DNA of 64,000 bases, from positions 1-64,000 of the forward strand of contig LNFF01000018.1 of the NCBI GenBank assembly GCA_001464585.1, read 5' to 3'. The translations under genes and the position numbers were made by a program. This DNA is from Gammaproteobacteria bacterium Ga0077554. GTDB taxonomy: Bacteria; Pseudomonadota; Gammaproteobacteria; Ga0077554; Ga007554. Below are positions 1 to 7,991 of the stretch, piece after piece; position 1 is the first letter of the stretch; every line of letters begins with the position of its first letter. Below the pieces are notes generated by a model. It searched no databases, was not told where the DNA came from, and worked only from the letters and a program-made list of their open reading frames with translations.

Positions 1-1
1 T

Positions 2-79
2 GCTACTCGATATGAGAAAAAAGCTGTTAATTACATGGGTATGCTATCTTTTGCAGCGGTACTTTTGTGGCTGAGATGA
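2..79 (+). pseudogene. C-terminal end of an IS5-type transposase (cut by window edge)
   Basis: Reading frame 2 runs open from the window edge and ends in ...NYMGMLSFAAVLLWLR then TGA. An RYEK-x-AxNY...(M/L)xxxWLR ending is typical of IS5-family DDE transposases, where it follows the catalytic Glu. Only 25 residues are visible, so it cannot be said whether the element is intact. A sequence just after the stop (85-97) may belong to its terminal inverted repeat. Confidence 0.6.
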
Positions 80-100
80 AACGTCAACAGAACCTAGAAT

Positions 101-124
101 AAAAGGGGGGCTTTCCCCCCTTTT
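101..124. terminator. Bidirectional hairpin terminator
   Basis: A perfect 10-bp stem (AAAAGGGGGG / CCCCCCTTTT) with a four-base loop separates the transposase remnant from nirK, which ends at 139 on the other strand. The A/T tracts give a U-run in both directions, so it can serve both convergent units. Confidence 0.8.
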
Positions 125-138
125 ATTGCCACTATTTT

Positions 139-1092
139 TTACCGTGGCAAGATGTTGTCACCCTTGCCCATCTTGGGATCGGCATCCGGCGTGTTCATCA
201 ACACTGTAATCGCACCGCGCATGGCGGCGCCCATGGTGTGGTCTACAATCGCGTTGTTGGTGGCGCGATCCTTGGGGGACACAATGTCGAGAGTCGCCGC
301 ATCAGCAACCCCCATGCTGTAAGTAGAGATACCGTAGAGCACATTCCTGGGGTTGCCGCTGGGGTAGACGCGTTCCCAAATGCCAGCGATAGGGTGGATG
401 GCCGCCGGCAGATTCACATTGGCATTGACATAAAAGATGCGCACCAGTTCACCGGGCTTGGCAACCAGTGCCAGGCTGGCGGCCGGATCATGCACCGGGT
501 CATAGTGAAAGATCTTGCCGTTGATCAAGGTATTGGTCCAGCCCTGATTTTCCATGATGGCATGATGATCGTCCGCCTTGGGGAAAAATTGCCCCTGCAC
601 CAATACATATTCGCGGTCAGGTTTTGGATACTCTTTCGTGTAGCCTTCCTTGGGATCGACAATGATAATGCCGTACATGCCGCGCGCGATGTGTTGGTGC
701 ATGGGCATGGCGCCGCAGTGATACATGAATACGCCGGGGTATTTGGCGTCGAACTTGAAACGCTTGGTCTCGCCCGGTTTAACGGGTGCAAATTCCTTGA
801 GCACATCGACAACCGCTGCGTGAAAATCCATGGAGTGGCTTTCTTTGTTGGTGGCATCATTGATTAATTCAAAATCAACAATGTCGCCTTCTTTGACGCG
901 GATCACTGGCCCAGGGATATGACCGCCAAAAGTCCAGGCAGGATACTCCGTGCCCTTGTTGTCGATCTTGACCGTGGTTTCCATAGCGTGCATGGTGACC
1001 TTCACGGTTGCTGCCAAGGCGGTTTCTGTGCCAAAAGCCATTGTGGCGGCCAGTAATGTGGTTAGAGTGCCAATTTTTTTAAGGTATTGCAT
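139..1092 (-). CDS. nirK: Copper-containing nitrite reductase
   Basis: Reduces nitrite to nitric oxide in the periplasm. The 317-residue protein begins with a signal peptide (cleavage likely after ALA at about residue 27). Cupredoxin domain 1 carries the paired type-1/type-2 ligands: HSMDFH, then YHCGAMPMHQHIARGMYG (HC plus H and M). Domain 2 has an IHPIAG histidine and a late DHTMGAAMRG histidine corresponding to the last type-2 copper ligand. It is shorter than classical denitrifier NirK and resembles the compact form of nitrifiers. It is the last gene of ncgA-ncgB-ncgC-nirK, an arrangement known from Nitrosomonas europaea, where NsrR represses it. A 122-bp gap with a strong hairpin separates it from ncgC. 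Confidence 0.93.
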   Translation of the reverse strand: MQYLKKIGTLTTLLAATMAFGTETALAATVKVTMHAMETTVKIDNKGTEYPAWTFGGHIPGPVIRVKEGDIVDFELINDATNKESHSMDFHAAVVDVLKEFAPVKPGETKRFKFDAKYPGVFMYHCGAMPMHQHIARGMYGIIIVDPKEGYTKEYPKPDREYVLVQGQFFPKADDHHAIMENQGWTNTLINGKIFHYDPVHDPAASLALVAKPGELVRIFYVNANVNLPAAIHPIAGIWERVYPSGNPRNVLYGISTYSMGVADAATLDIVSPKDRATNNAIVDHTMGAAMRGAITVLMNTPDADPKMGKGDNILPR

Positions 1093-1170
1093 GATGCTTC
1101 CTCCGTCTTACGGTTTAACAACTGATAGTGCCATTCCCTGTGCCTTCTGATATTTTCCCTGTTCCGGTTA

Positions 1171-1215
1171 GAAGCTGTTGTCAAAACGCGTAATCCGCAT
1201 TTTGACAACAGCTTC
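1171..1215 (-). terminator. 16-bp perfect hairpin directly after ncgC
   Basis: The arms GAAGCTGTTGTCAAAA (1171-1186) and its exact complement (1200-1215) enclose 13 bases, and the stem abuts the ncgC stop codon. No T-run follows in the ncgC direction. It may therefore be a weak attenuator or an mRNA processing/stability element that lowers or uncouples nirK from ncgABC rather than a full terminator. Confidence 0.6.
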
Positions 1216-1593
1216 TTATTCGCCATGCTTGCAGCGGCACAGCGTTCTTAAGTACATCACCAGTCCGGTGATCTCTTCATCACTGAGTACGTCATCCCAC
1301 GGTGGCATCAACACTGATTTGTTGATGGAAAGCCCGCCGTCTTCAATAGCCTTGAATAGATCTTGGTCCGAACGTGCCGACATCTCTTTGGTGTCGGTGT
1401 GATCGCGCGGTTGCACCGACATGTCACGACTATTGATGCCCTTGCCATTCCCTTGCACGCCATGGCATTGCGCGCAGTAGGTACGGTAATTATCTTCCGG
1501 CTTTTCCCCGGCGCTGGCCGTAGTGCTGGATAGCGCATTCCATGCCAGTAGTGCTGGCAAGAGTAAGGCGAGCAGGGTGTGTGGTTTCTTCAC
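1216..1593 (-). CDS. ncgC: Small monohaem c-type cytochrome (NcgC-like)
   Basis: A 125-residue exported cytochrome c: signal peptide ending about residue 29 (TASA), one haem site YCAQCHG at about residues 39-45, and a distal Met in the VLMPPWDD segment typical of class I cytochromes. The start is GTG at 1593, overlapping the ncgB stop as GTGA, so the two are translationally coupled. By analogy with the Nitrosomonas ncgABC-nirK cluster it likely carries electrons to or around NirK; the exact partner is inferred. Confidence 0.85.
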   Translation of the reverse strand: MKKPHTLLALLLPALLAWNALSSTTASAGEKPEDNYRTYCAQCHGVQGNGKGINSRDMSVQPRDHTDTKEMSARSDQDLFKAIEDGGLSINKSVLMPPWDDVLSDEEITGLVMYLRTLCRCKHGE

Positions 1594-2306
1594 TTGCCGT
1601 TTTCCTCATCGATGGCGCGCAGGTAATGCACCAGTTTCTGCAGATCGACATCACTCAAGTGCTTATTGGGCATGAATACCTTGGGATCCCAAGCCTGTGG
1701 GTTACGCATGTAGCTAATGAGGTAATCCGGTTGCAGCCGTGCCGCAGCAGTGTATACCTCTGGCCCTGACATGCCGCCATAGCCGGGTTCGATCTCATGG
1801 CATGACAGGCAGCCACGGAATTTATCAAACAGCATTTCGCCCGTGGCCAATGACACGGTTCCCGGTTTATATTCGCCAGGGCGGATTAATTCACTCCTGG
1901 TTGTAAGTTTCATTAATGCGGCAGTGATGGCCTTTGCATCATTCATCGCAAGTGCTGGGTGGTCGGCAAGTGATGCGGTGTCGATTTCGTCACCCTTTGC
2001 GCCGGGTTTGACGTGATTGGCGTAAAACATGCCAGCAGGGCGGATGCGCGTGGGTGTTTGCAGCCATTTTTCCAACCATCGCGCCTGATATTTATTGCCT
2101 GCATAAAACAGATCGGGGCCTTTGCGGTTCCATAGCGCTTGCAGTGTTGTGGGTGCGGGGCCGATCAGATTGTGGCAGCCAGCACAGTCATTTTTAAGTA
2201 TTTCCTCCGCGCTGGCGGCATGAATCTGTGGCGTGGCCGTCATGGCCAGTACCCCGATCAACAGTCGACGCATACCTTGTCTGTATTGGGTATTAATGAC
2301 CATCAT
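1590..2306 (-). CDS. ncgB: Dihaem c-type cytochrome (NcgB-like)
   Basis: The protein holds two CXXCH sites, CAGCH near the N-terminus and CLSCH in the second half, i.e. two fused cytochrome c domains, behind a signal peptide (MRRLLIGVLAMTATPQIHA). The start is placed at the ATGATG at 2306/2303 that overlaps the end of ncgA; an internal ATG at 2273 is an alternative giving a tighter signal peptide. It overlaps ncgA upstream and ncgC downstream, so the three form one translational unit. Role by analogy: periplasmic electron transfer linked to NirK and NO tolerance. Confidence 0.85.
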   Translation of the reverse strand: MMVINTQYRQGMRRLLIGVLAMTATPQIHAASAEEILKNDCAGCHNLIGPAPTTLQALWNRKGPDLFYAGNKYQARWLEKWLQTPTRIRPAGMFYANHVKPGAKGDEIDTASLADHPALAMNDAKAITAALMKLTTRSELIRPGEYKPGTVSLATGEMLFDKFRGCLSCHEIEPGYGGMSGPEVYTAAARLQPDYLISYMRNPQAWDPKVFMPNKHLSDVDLQKLVHYLRAIDEENGK

Positions 2307-3360
2307 GTGCGCGCTCACGTTTTCTGCGGACGGATTGCAGTGGCGTACCTTTGAAACCGTCCTGGTTGTGCAGGCCATACGGCTTTTTCATGGAATCGCT
2401 ATAAAAGAAATCCGCATCGTATTTCAGGTCACGCCAATGATATTCCTCGGACAGCGGTATGCCTTCGTATTCGATCACTGTCATGGGGCCGCCATGGTGT
2501 TTGCCGTTATTGGTGACATGCGGATCAACGTGATCATGCACCATCCACAACCCAGGATTATTCATTTCAATAATGGCGTCGTAGCGTTCGCCGGGGCCGA
2601 TCAGCAAGGTGTCTACCGAATAAGGAGCAGGCAAGGGCAAGCCGTCTTTGTGGGTGACCAGCATGTCGTGGCCGTGAGTATGCAGGGAATGAATCTCTCC
2701 ACCCGCGCCAAACAGGCGCAGGCGCACCACATCACCTTCCTTGACGCGCAGTGGTTGTGTCAGCGGAAATGACCGGCCATTGATGGAGAAATAATTTGTT
2801 TGATCAAGCGGCCCGCCACCCTGGCCCAATTTGTCGGCATAGTTGGAGTCCCACGAGCTGAACATCATGATCACCTCCTTGGTCACTTTCTTTTCCAGAG
2901 GCGTGGGCTGTTTGGGGTCTACGATCAACGGACCCCACATGCCCCGGATGCCGACATGCTCGCTGACGTTGACATGGCAGTGATACCACAGGCTGCCGGT
3001 TTTTTCTGCCTTCCAGTGGTAGGTATAGGTTTCCCCCGGTTCGATGGCTTTTTGTGTCAGCCCCGGCACGCCATCGTTGCGCCAGTTGTTTTTCTGGTAA
3101 AGCCCGTGCCAGTGGATGGTGTGCGGCAGGGTGGTGTTATTGGTAACGTGTACCGTGACCTGGTCATCTTCCTTGACGCGTATCAAGGGCGCGGGTACCT
3201 GGCCGTTAAAGGCAAACACCTGATATTCCAGATCGGGGGCGACACGAATCTTCATTTCTTCGATGGTCAGGTTGAATTCGCGTTCAGTCGCCCCGGCGCA
3301 AGACATAAAAAACAATAAAAATAGCAGGATAGATTTTTTTTGTAGAGCCGTTGCGCGCAT
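2293..3360 (-). CDS. ncgA: Two-domain multicopper oxidase (NcgA-like blue copper oxidase)
   Basis: A periplasmic copper oxidase of about 355 residues. After the signal peptide (MRATALQKKSILLFLLFFMS, start at 3360) come the copper motifs HWHG, then WYHCHVNVSEHVGIRGMWG, which supplies a type-1 site (Cys, His, Met) in domain 1, and later HSLHTHGHD and VHDHVDPH, which supply trinuclear-site histidines in domain 2. A type-1 copper only in domain 1 matches the two-domain 'type C' oxidase described from Nitrosomonas europaea. First gene of the ncgABC-nirK operon, divergent from nsrR. A longer frame reaches 3453 but would cross both NsrR operators, so the internal ATG is preferred. Confidence 0.88.
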   Translation of the reverse strand: MRATALQKKSILLFLLFFMSCAGATEREFNLTIEEMKIRVAPDLEYQVFAFNGQVPAPLIRVKEDDQVTVHVTNNTTLPHTIHWHGLYQKNNWRNDGVPGLTQKAIEPGETYTYHWKAEKTGSLWYHCHVNVSEHVGIRGMWGPLIVDPKQPTPLEKKVTKEVIMMFSSWDSNYADKLGQGGGPLDQTNYFSINGRSFPLTQPLRVKEGDVVRLRLFGAGGEIHSLHTHGHDMLVTHKDGLPLPAPYSVDTLLIGPGERYDAIIEMNNPGLWMVHDHVDPHVTNNGKHHGGPMTVIEYEGIPLSEEYHWRDLKYDADFFYSDSMKKPYGLHNQDGFKGTPLQSVRRKRERAHDGH

Positions 3361-3412
3361 CTTGAGGAGTCTCCATGCAAGGGAAGAGGGCGTTACGCCG
3401 GAAAAGCCACAT

Positions 3413-3435
3413 AACATGCATATACAATACATGTT
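3413..3435. promoter_or_regulatory. NsrR-like operator 1
   Basis: A 23-bp palindrome with half sites AACATGCATAT and AATACATGTT. Compared with the NsrR consensus (AAGATGYATTT, N, and its complement) it differs mainly by a symmetric G-to-C change in each arm. It lies 53-75 bp upstream of the ncgA start and about 180 bp upstream of nsrR. Confidence 0.7.
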
Positions 3436-3438
3436 ATG

Positions 3439-3461
3439 AATAGGCATTGTCAATACATGTT
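3439..3461. promoter_or_regulatory. NsrR-like operator 2
   Basis: A second 23-bp site, spaced so that its centre is 26 bp from that of the first. Its right half (AATACATGTT) is identical to that of operator 1 and the left half is weaker (AATAGGCATTG). Tandem sites suggest cooperative binding and stronger NO-dependent derepression. Confidence 0.6.
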
Positions 3462-3613
3462 ATGTGGTTTTTTGCGATTTTTTTGTGCGGTTGGTCGCCA
3501 ACGGCTTTTTCTAGAATGAAATGACCATCGCAGATTGATGTGTAGCTATTCGTCAAATGAAGGGATAGAATTTTTACTTGAAGCCTTAGCCTGAGACGGG
3601 ATAAGCATCCATT

Positions 3614-4069
3614 ATGCAGTTAACGCTATATACCGATTATTCTTTGCGGGTGCTGATGTACCTGGGTCTGCACGCGGACAAAAAAGCGACTATCTCGGAA
3701 ATTGCAGGTTTCTATGGCATTTCACGCAACCATCTGGTGAAGGTGGTGCATGATTTGGCGAGTCATGGGTATATTAATACCCATCGCGGCAAAGGCGGTG
3801 GAATGTTTTTGGCGCGCCCGGCGGGCGAAATCAATATCGGTGAGGTGGTGCGTCATGCTGAACCGAATTTTCACATGGTGGAGTGTTTCAATCCACAAGC
3901 CACACATTGCCCAATTTTTGCCATGTGTACCCTGAAGGGCGTGTTGAATAACGCCCTGAGCGAATTTTTTACCGTGCTGGATAAATATACCCTGGAAGAC
4001 CTTTTGAAGCGGTCGGGCGGTGTGGCGCTGCCACAATTCATGGGGGTGAGCATAGCGCGTGAGCGATGA
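3614..4069 (+). CDS. nsrR: NO-sensing Rrf2-family repressor NsrR
   Basis: A 151-residue Rrf2-family protein: an N-terminal winged helix (MQLTLYTDYSLRVLMYL..., recognition helix near ISRNHLVKVVHDL) and the three cluster ligands Cys91, Cys99 and Cys105 in CFNPQATHCPIFAMC, the arrangement that holds the NO-sensitive Fe-S cluster in NsrR. It is divergent from ncgABC-nirK, with NsrR-type palindromes in between, so direct repression of that operon and possibly of itself is expected. Length matches the family. Confidence 0.93.
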   Translation: MQLTLYTDYSLRVLMYLGLHADKKATISEIAGFYGISRNHLVKVVHDLASHGYINTHRGKGGGMFLARPAGEINIGEVVRHAEPNFHMVECFNPQATHCPIFAMCTLKGVLNNALSEFFTVLDKYTLEDLLKRSGGVALPQFMGVSIARER

Positions 4070-4122
4070 CCCAAGGCGTAGTGCTGTTCTGCCAAAGAAC
4101 CCGACCTGCGCCGTAAAAAATT

Positions 4123-4956
4123 TTAGAGCTGTGCGCGAATCGCGCTAATCACCGACGCCGTCTCAGGCCGTACGCTGCGCCATAAAAAAAATGATTCAGC
4201 CGCCTGTTCCACCAGCATACCCAGACCATCCAGGGTGCGTTGCGCACCGTGTTGTTGCGCCCATTGCATGAAAGTTGTGGGCGTTGCGCCATACATCATG
4301 TCATAGCATAAGCATTCTTTTGCTATTGCGGACGCGGATAGCGCAGGCACTTCTCCTTTTAAGCTTGCCGAGGTGCCGTTGATAATAATGTCAAAGGACT
4401 CTGCGCCAAGATCCTGATAGGCGCAGCCTGTAACAGTGCCCACATCCGTCAAATCTTTGGCTAATGCCACGGCTTTATCTGCGGTACGATTGACTATCAC
4501 CAAATGTGCCGGCTGCTCTTCGAGTAACGGCATTAATACGCCCCGCGCCGCGCCGCCCGCTCCCAGTAGTAGCACGCGTTGTCCACGAATTGTGACGCCC
4601 TGATTGTGTTTCAGGTCGCGTACTAGCCCTGTTCCATCAGTATTGTCGCCGTAGCTTGTGCTATCGGGTCGAAATAGAATGGTGTTGACGGCGCCTGCGC
4701 GTTCGGCGCGCGGGCTGCGTTGCGTTACCCATTGCCAGGCGGCATGCTTGAAAGGCACGGTAATATTCAGGCCTTTTCCGCCGTTTTCCGCAAATGTCTG
4801 CAAGGCGTGTTCAAATTGATCTAATACAACAAGGTTGGCGGTATATACCAATTGTTGGTGGGTTTGTTGTGCAAACAGCGCATGAATTTGTGGCGATTTG
4901 CTATGCGCAACAGGGTTGCCTATGACGGCGTAGTGATCGGGTTTGATGTAAGCCAT
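4123..4956 (-). CDS. aroE: Shikimate dehydrogenase (NADP+)
   Basis: Reduces 3-dehydroshikimate to shikimate in aromatic amino acid synthesis. 277 residues from the ATG at 4956 (MAYIKPDHYAVIGNPVAHSK). Visible hallmarks: the N-terminal GNPVAHSKSP substrate motif, GLNITVPFKH with the catalytic Lys, DNTDGTGLVRDL, the Rossmann motif LLGAGGAARGVL, NRT specifying NADP, and a C-terminal DGLGMLVEQAAESF. A monocistronic gene on the minus strand; the frame extends upstream to 5121 but that part has no conserved features. Confidence 0.95.
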   Translation of the reverse strand: MAYIKPDHYAVIGNPVAHSKSPQIHALFAQQTHQQLVYTANLVVLDQFEHALQTFAENGGKGLNITVPFKHAAWQWVTQRSPRAERAGAVNTILFRPDSTSYGDNTDGTGLVRDLKHNQGVTIRGQRVLLLGAGGAARGVLMPLLEEQPAHLVIVNRTADKAVALAKDLTDVGTVTGCAYQDLGAESFDIIINGTSASLKGEVPALSASAIAKECLCYDMMYGATPTTFMQWAQQHGAQRTLDGLGMLVEQAAESFFLWRSVRPETASVISAIRAQL

Positions 4957-5044
4957 GGCGGTAAGGTAAAATTCCGGGAGTGTGATATAAGGGACATGAT
5001 AATAGAAAGCGCGCAAAATCGGTATGGATATTGCTAGGCTAATG

Positions 5045-5170
5045 TGTAACACATACGCCGGGCAGGATGCCCAAGTGCTGTGGGCGCAGGCGACCGCCAT
5101 GGATGGCGGAAGGTAGGGCAACGCAGGAGCAGTTGCCGGGATGCGCGAGAACTGCCGCGGGGCACGACTG
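5045..5170. repeat. GC-rich dispersed repeat, 'AGGATGCC...GCGACCGCC' family
   Basis: The stretch has GGGCAGGATGCCCAAGTGC and CAGGCGACCGCCATGGATGGCGG, related to the units at 57036-57057, 57138-57157 and inside atpI at 57608-57626. It lies between divergent aroE and the PstS-like gene and has no coding signal. Probably an extragenic palindromic repeat. Confidence 0.5.
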
Positions 5171-5262
5171 CAATCTTGTCGGCTGGGAGTAGTCTACAGC
5201 GTGCTTTATGCATAAACTTACCCGACAAGTTTGAACAGGCTGGATGTAATGGATACAGTTTA

Positions 5263-5730
5263 ATGAGAAAATTGTGGCGAATCATAGCTAGCTTTTGTTG
5301 TGTCGGATGTTTATATGTTGGTAACACTGCGGGCATGGCCGCTGAAGCGCGGTATCTGGTTTTGGTGTCGGGCGCTCTTTCGAATGTGCCCCAGCTTACG
5401 CCTAACGAAGTGCGTAAATTATTTTTAGGTGTGGTGCTGGTCAAGGATGGCCAGCGCATTGAACCCTTGCTTAATGCAACAGAACCCCTGTTGAATGAAG
5501 TTTTTCTGCAGAAGATAATCTTCATGTCAGGAGACAACTACCAACGTCAATTAAATGCGCGCATCGCTGCAACAGGCGACCCACGCCCACAGGAATATTC
5601 CGACCGCTGGCAGTTGATCAGCGCACTGCGTACCCGTCCTGGCTCAGTAAGCTTTATGTGGAACAAGGATGTCCGGGTCCAGACGGGCCTTAAGGTGATA
5701 CAGGAATTATGGCAAACCCCTCTCGAATAG
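5263..5730 (+). CDS. Small PstS-like periplasmic substrate-binding protein
   Basis: A 155-residue exported protein: signal peptide (MRKLWRIIASFCCVGCLYVG..., cleavage near AEA), then the LTPNEVRKLFLG and PGSVSFMW segments typical of the short phosphate-binding-like proteins (PstS-like) often found beside sensory GGDEF/EAL or chemoreceptor proteins. Its end overlaps the start of the next gene by 22 bp, so the two are co-translated. Inferred role: a periplasmic ligand-binding partner that feeds the downstream c-di-GMP enzyme. The ligand is unknown. Confidence 0.7.
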   Translation: MRKLWRIIASFCCVGCLYVGNTAGMAAEARYLVLVSGALSNVPQLTPNEVRKLFLGVVLVKDGQRIEPLLNATEPLLNEVFLQKIIFMSGDNYQRQLNARIAATGDPRPQEYSDRWQLISALRTRPGSVSFMWNKDVRVQTGLKVIQELWQTPLE

Positions 5731-7619
5731 CGCGCCTTTCGCGTGGTTTGATTGTTCGCCTCATTATTGGTGTAGTGGCGATCCATCTTACTTTAATTCC
5801 GCTGTTATTTGCCGGCGTGCTCTATATTGTCAAAGAGGGCTATCAAGAGCAGTTTGTTGATCAATTGCGTTCCGATTCCTATTTGTTGTCGATTCTGGTC
5901 GGCAATTATGTCGGACATCCCGCATCTGAAGGAAACTTGCAGAAATTAGCCGATGAAGCCCTGCTCAGCGGTGACCTGGTTTTTATGAAAGTGGTTGATG
6001 CGTCAGGCCGTGTGCTCGCTGCGGCCGAAGTCCGCAATACGCATGTCAGTTTCAAAGAAGATTTTTTCTTTGGTGAGCATGCCGACGCAATTTATTATGT
6101 TTCCTTGCCGGTATATGGCGATAGCGGCAAAGAAATCGCCACGCTACGTTTGGGTTATGATGAGATGCCGATACAAGAGCAGATTGATCTTACCCATCAG
6201 CGCGGCTTGTATCTGGCGATAGGTTATGTCGCGCTCACATTATTTTTATTGGGGTTGGGTTGGCGGGTGCTCAATCTGATGCGCAGGGAATTAGTAATGC
6301 AGGCGGACGCCCTCGAGCATCAGGCATTACATGACACCTTAACGCGATTGCCAAACCGCGCTTTGTTGCAAGATCGTTTGCTGCAGGTTATTCGTGGTAG
6401 TCAGCGTGAACGGGCCACATTTGCTTTATTTCTGATGGATCTGGACCGCTTCAAGGAAGTGAACGATACTTTGGGCCATCATGCGGGCGATATTATTTTG
6501 CAGGAAGTGGCCTTGCGCTTGCGTGAAGTCATCAGGGAGTCTGACACGGTAGCGCGCTTAGGGGGCGATGAGTTCGCAGTGGTATTGCCGCGCGTGGATC
6601 CAAACGGAGCGACATTGATCGCAGAAAAAATTCTTAAGGCGCTGCACGAACCTTTTTCCGTGGAGGGGCGTGTTTTGCCTTTGGGTGGCAGCGTTGGCAT
6701 CGCGCTATTTCCAGAGCACGGTGAGGATGGCGGCAGTCTGCTGCGTCGTGCTGATGTTGCCATGTATGCTGCAAAGCATGCCGGGGGCGGCATCATGCTG
6801 TATGCGCCTGAACTTGATACCCACAGTGTGGATCGCCTTACCTTGGCAACCGAATTGCGCCAAGGCATTGAGCGGGATGAAATCGAAGTTTATTACCAGC
6901 CCAAACTTGATTTGAAAACGGGGGAAATATGTGGTGTTGAAGCGCTGGCGCGCTGGCGTCACCCGCAACGTGGGTTAATATTACCGGTAGAATTTATTTC
7001 TCTGGCGGAAAGAATTGGTGTTATCAATACCTTGACACTACGTGTTCTTGATGCCGCCATAAAGCAATGCAGCGCGTGGAGCGAGGTTAATCTGCATATA
7101 CCCGTGGCAGTCAACCTGTCTCCTGTCAGTTTTCTTGACGCACAGTTGGCCGACCGCATACAGGAAATTTTGACAAAATATAGTTGCTCTGCACGTTCGT
7201 TAGTACTGGAAGTGACAGAAAGCACATTAATGGCCGATACACCGCGCGCGCAGGATACCCTGGCGCGCCTGGATGCCATGGGCATCGCGCTTTCCATAGA
7301 TGATTTCGGTACCGGCTATTCTTCCCTGGCGCGCTTAAAGAACTTGCCGATTTCGGAAGTCAAGATCGACCAGTCTTTTGTCATCGACATGCTTGAGGAT
7401 GATAATGATGCAGCGATTGTGCGGGCGACGATTGACCTGGCGCATAATCTTGGCCTGAAAGTTGTCGCCGAAGGTGTTGAGACGGTGGGCCATCTCGAAA
7501 GACTAAACAGCTTTGGCTGTGATATGGCGCAAGGTTATTATCTGAGCCGGCCCTTGCCCGCCGCAGAAATGCAGCGCCTGATAGTGTCCAGCAGAAAGCT
7601 GGTGTTGGCTGTGGCTTGA
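5709..7619 (+). CDS. Membrane-bound GGDEF/EAL c-di-GMP enzyme
   Basis: 636 residues. Two transmembrane helices (about 14-38 and 164-186) bracket a periplasmic sensor region of about 125 residues. The cytoplasmic GGDEF domain has an intact RLGGDEF signature (GGDEF at 285-289), and the EAL domain has EAL at 411-413 plus DDFGTGYSSLARLKNLP and KIDQSFV, so both activities look retained. It overlaps the preceding PstS-like gene, which suggests that protein supplies the periplasmic signal. Whether net activity is synthesis or breakdown of c-di-GMP cannot be read from sequence. Confidence 0.93.
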   Translation: MANPSRIARLSRGLIVRLIIGVVAIHLTLIPLLFAGVLYIVKEGYQEQFVDQLRSDSYLLSILVGNYVGHPASEGNLQKLADEALLSGDLVFMKVVDASGRVLAAAEVRNTHVSFKEDFFFGEHADAIYYVSLPVYGDSGKEIATLRLGYDEMPIQEQIDLTHQRGLYLAIGYVALTLFLLGLGWRVLNLMRRELVMQADALEHQALHDTLTRLPNRALLQDRLLQVIRGSQRERATFALFLMDLDRFKEVNDTLGHHAGDIILQEVALRLREVIRESDTVARLGGDEFAVVLPRVDPNGATLIAEKILKALHEPFSVEGRVLPLGGSVGIALFPEHGEDGGSLLRRADVAMYAAKHAGGGIMLYAPELDTHSVDRLTLATELRQGIERDEIEVYYQPKLDLKTGEICGVEALARWRHPQRGLILPVEFISLAERIGVINTLTLRVLDAAIKQCSAWSEVNLHIPVAVNLSPVSFLDAQLADRIQEILTKYSCSARSLVLEVTESTLMADTPRAQDTLARLDAMGIALSIDDFGTGYSSLARLKNLPISEVKIDQSFVIDMLEDDNDAAIVRATIDLAHNLGLKVVAEGVETVGHLERLNSFGCDMAQGYYLSRPLPAAEMQRLIVSSRKLVLAVA

Positions 7620-7670
7620 GAATCTTTTTCAAGATGGCGCCTCGCCAGAGGTGTCTCCTTGAGTGAATAG

Positions 7671-7991
7671 TTAGAGTGTTTCGTTGTTACTATGGCCCTG
7701 CTGCTTTTTTGACAAATGATACAGCACGAAATCAGCAATCCCTTCGATCGTCGGCTCAACATTGAACCATTCTTCGGGGGGCGAGTCGATGCCGAAGTGC
7801 TTTACGACCGCATCAGCAAATATCGACAGGTCATCGGTATAGATGTAAAAGTCTTTGGCTGGATTTGTGGTGCGGGAAACCTCTTCCCTTCCAATAAACC
7901 CAATCTCGCGCACAAAAATGTCGATGACCGTTTCGATCACCTGATCCTTCGATGGAAGCTCCCCGGCGTTATTTTCCAGTGCGTTCTTCAT
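7671..7991 (-). CDS. DUF1493-family (acyl-carrier-like) small protein
   Basis: 106 acidic residues starting at the ATG at 7991, which overlaps the stop of the upstream gene as ATGA. The DLSIFADAVVKHFGIDSPPE region and the C-terminal helix resemble the DUF1493 family, small proteins with an acyl-carrier-like fold seen mainly in enterobacteria beside genes for hypothetical membrane proteins. No obvious Asp-Ser-Leu phosphopantetheine motif is present. The function is unknown. Tight coupling to 7988-8539 suggests the two products work together, for instance as partner or immunity to the larger protein (inference). Confidence 0.6.
   Translation of the reverse strand: MKNALENNAGELPSKDQVIETVIDIFVREIGFIGREEVSRTTNPAKDFYIYTDDLSIFADAVVKHFGIDSPPEEWFNVEPTIEGIADFVLYHLSKKQQGHSNNETL

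Noticed and set aside
238-867. Long open frame on the plus strand opposite nirK
   Set aside because: It is the shadow of nirK; the minus-strand product has all copper ligands and a signal peptide, while this frame has no recognisable features.
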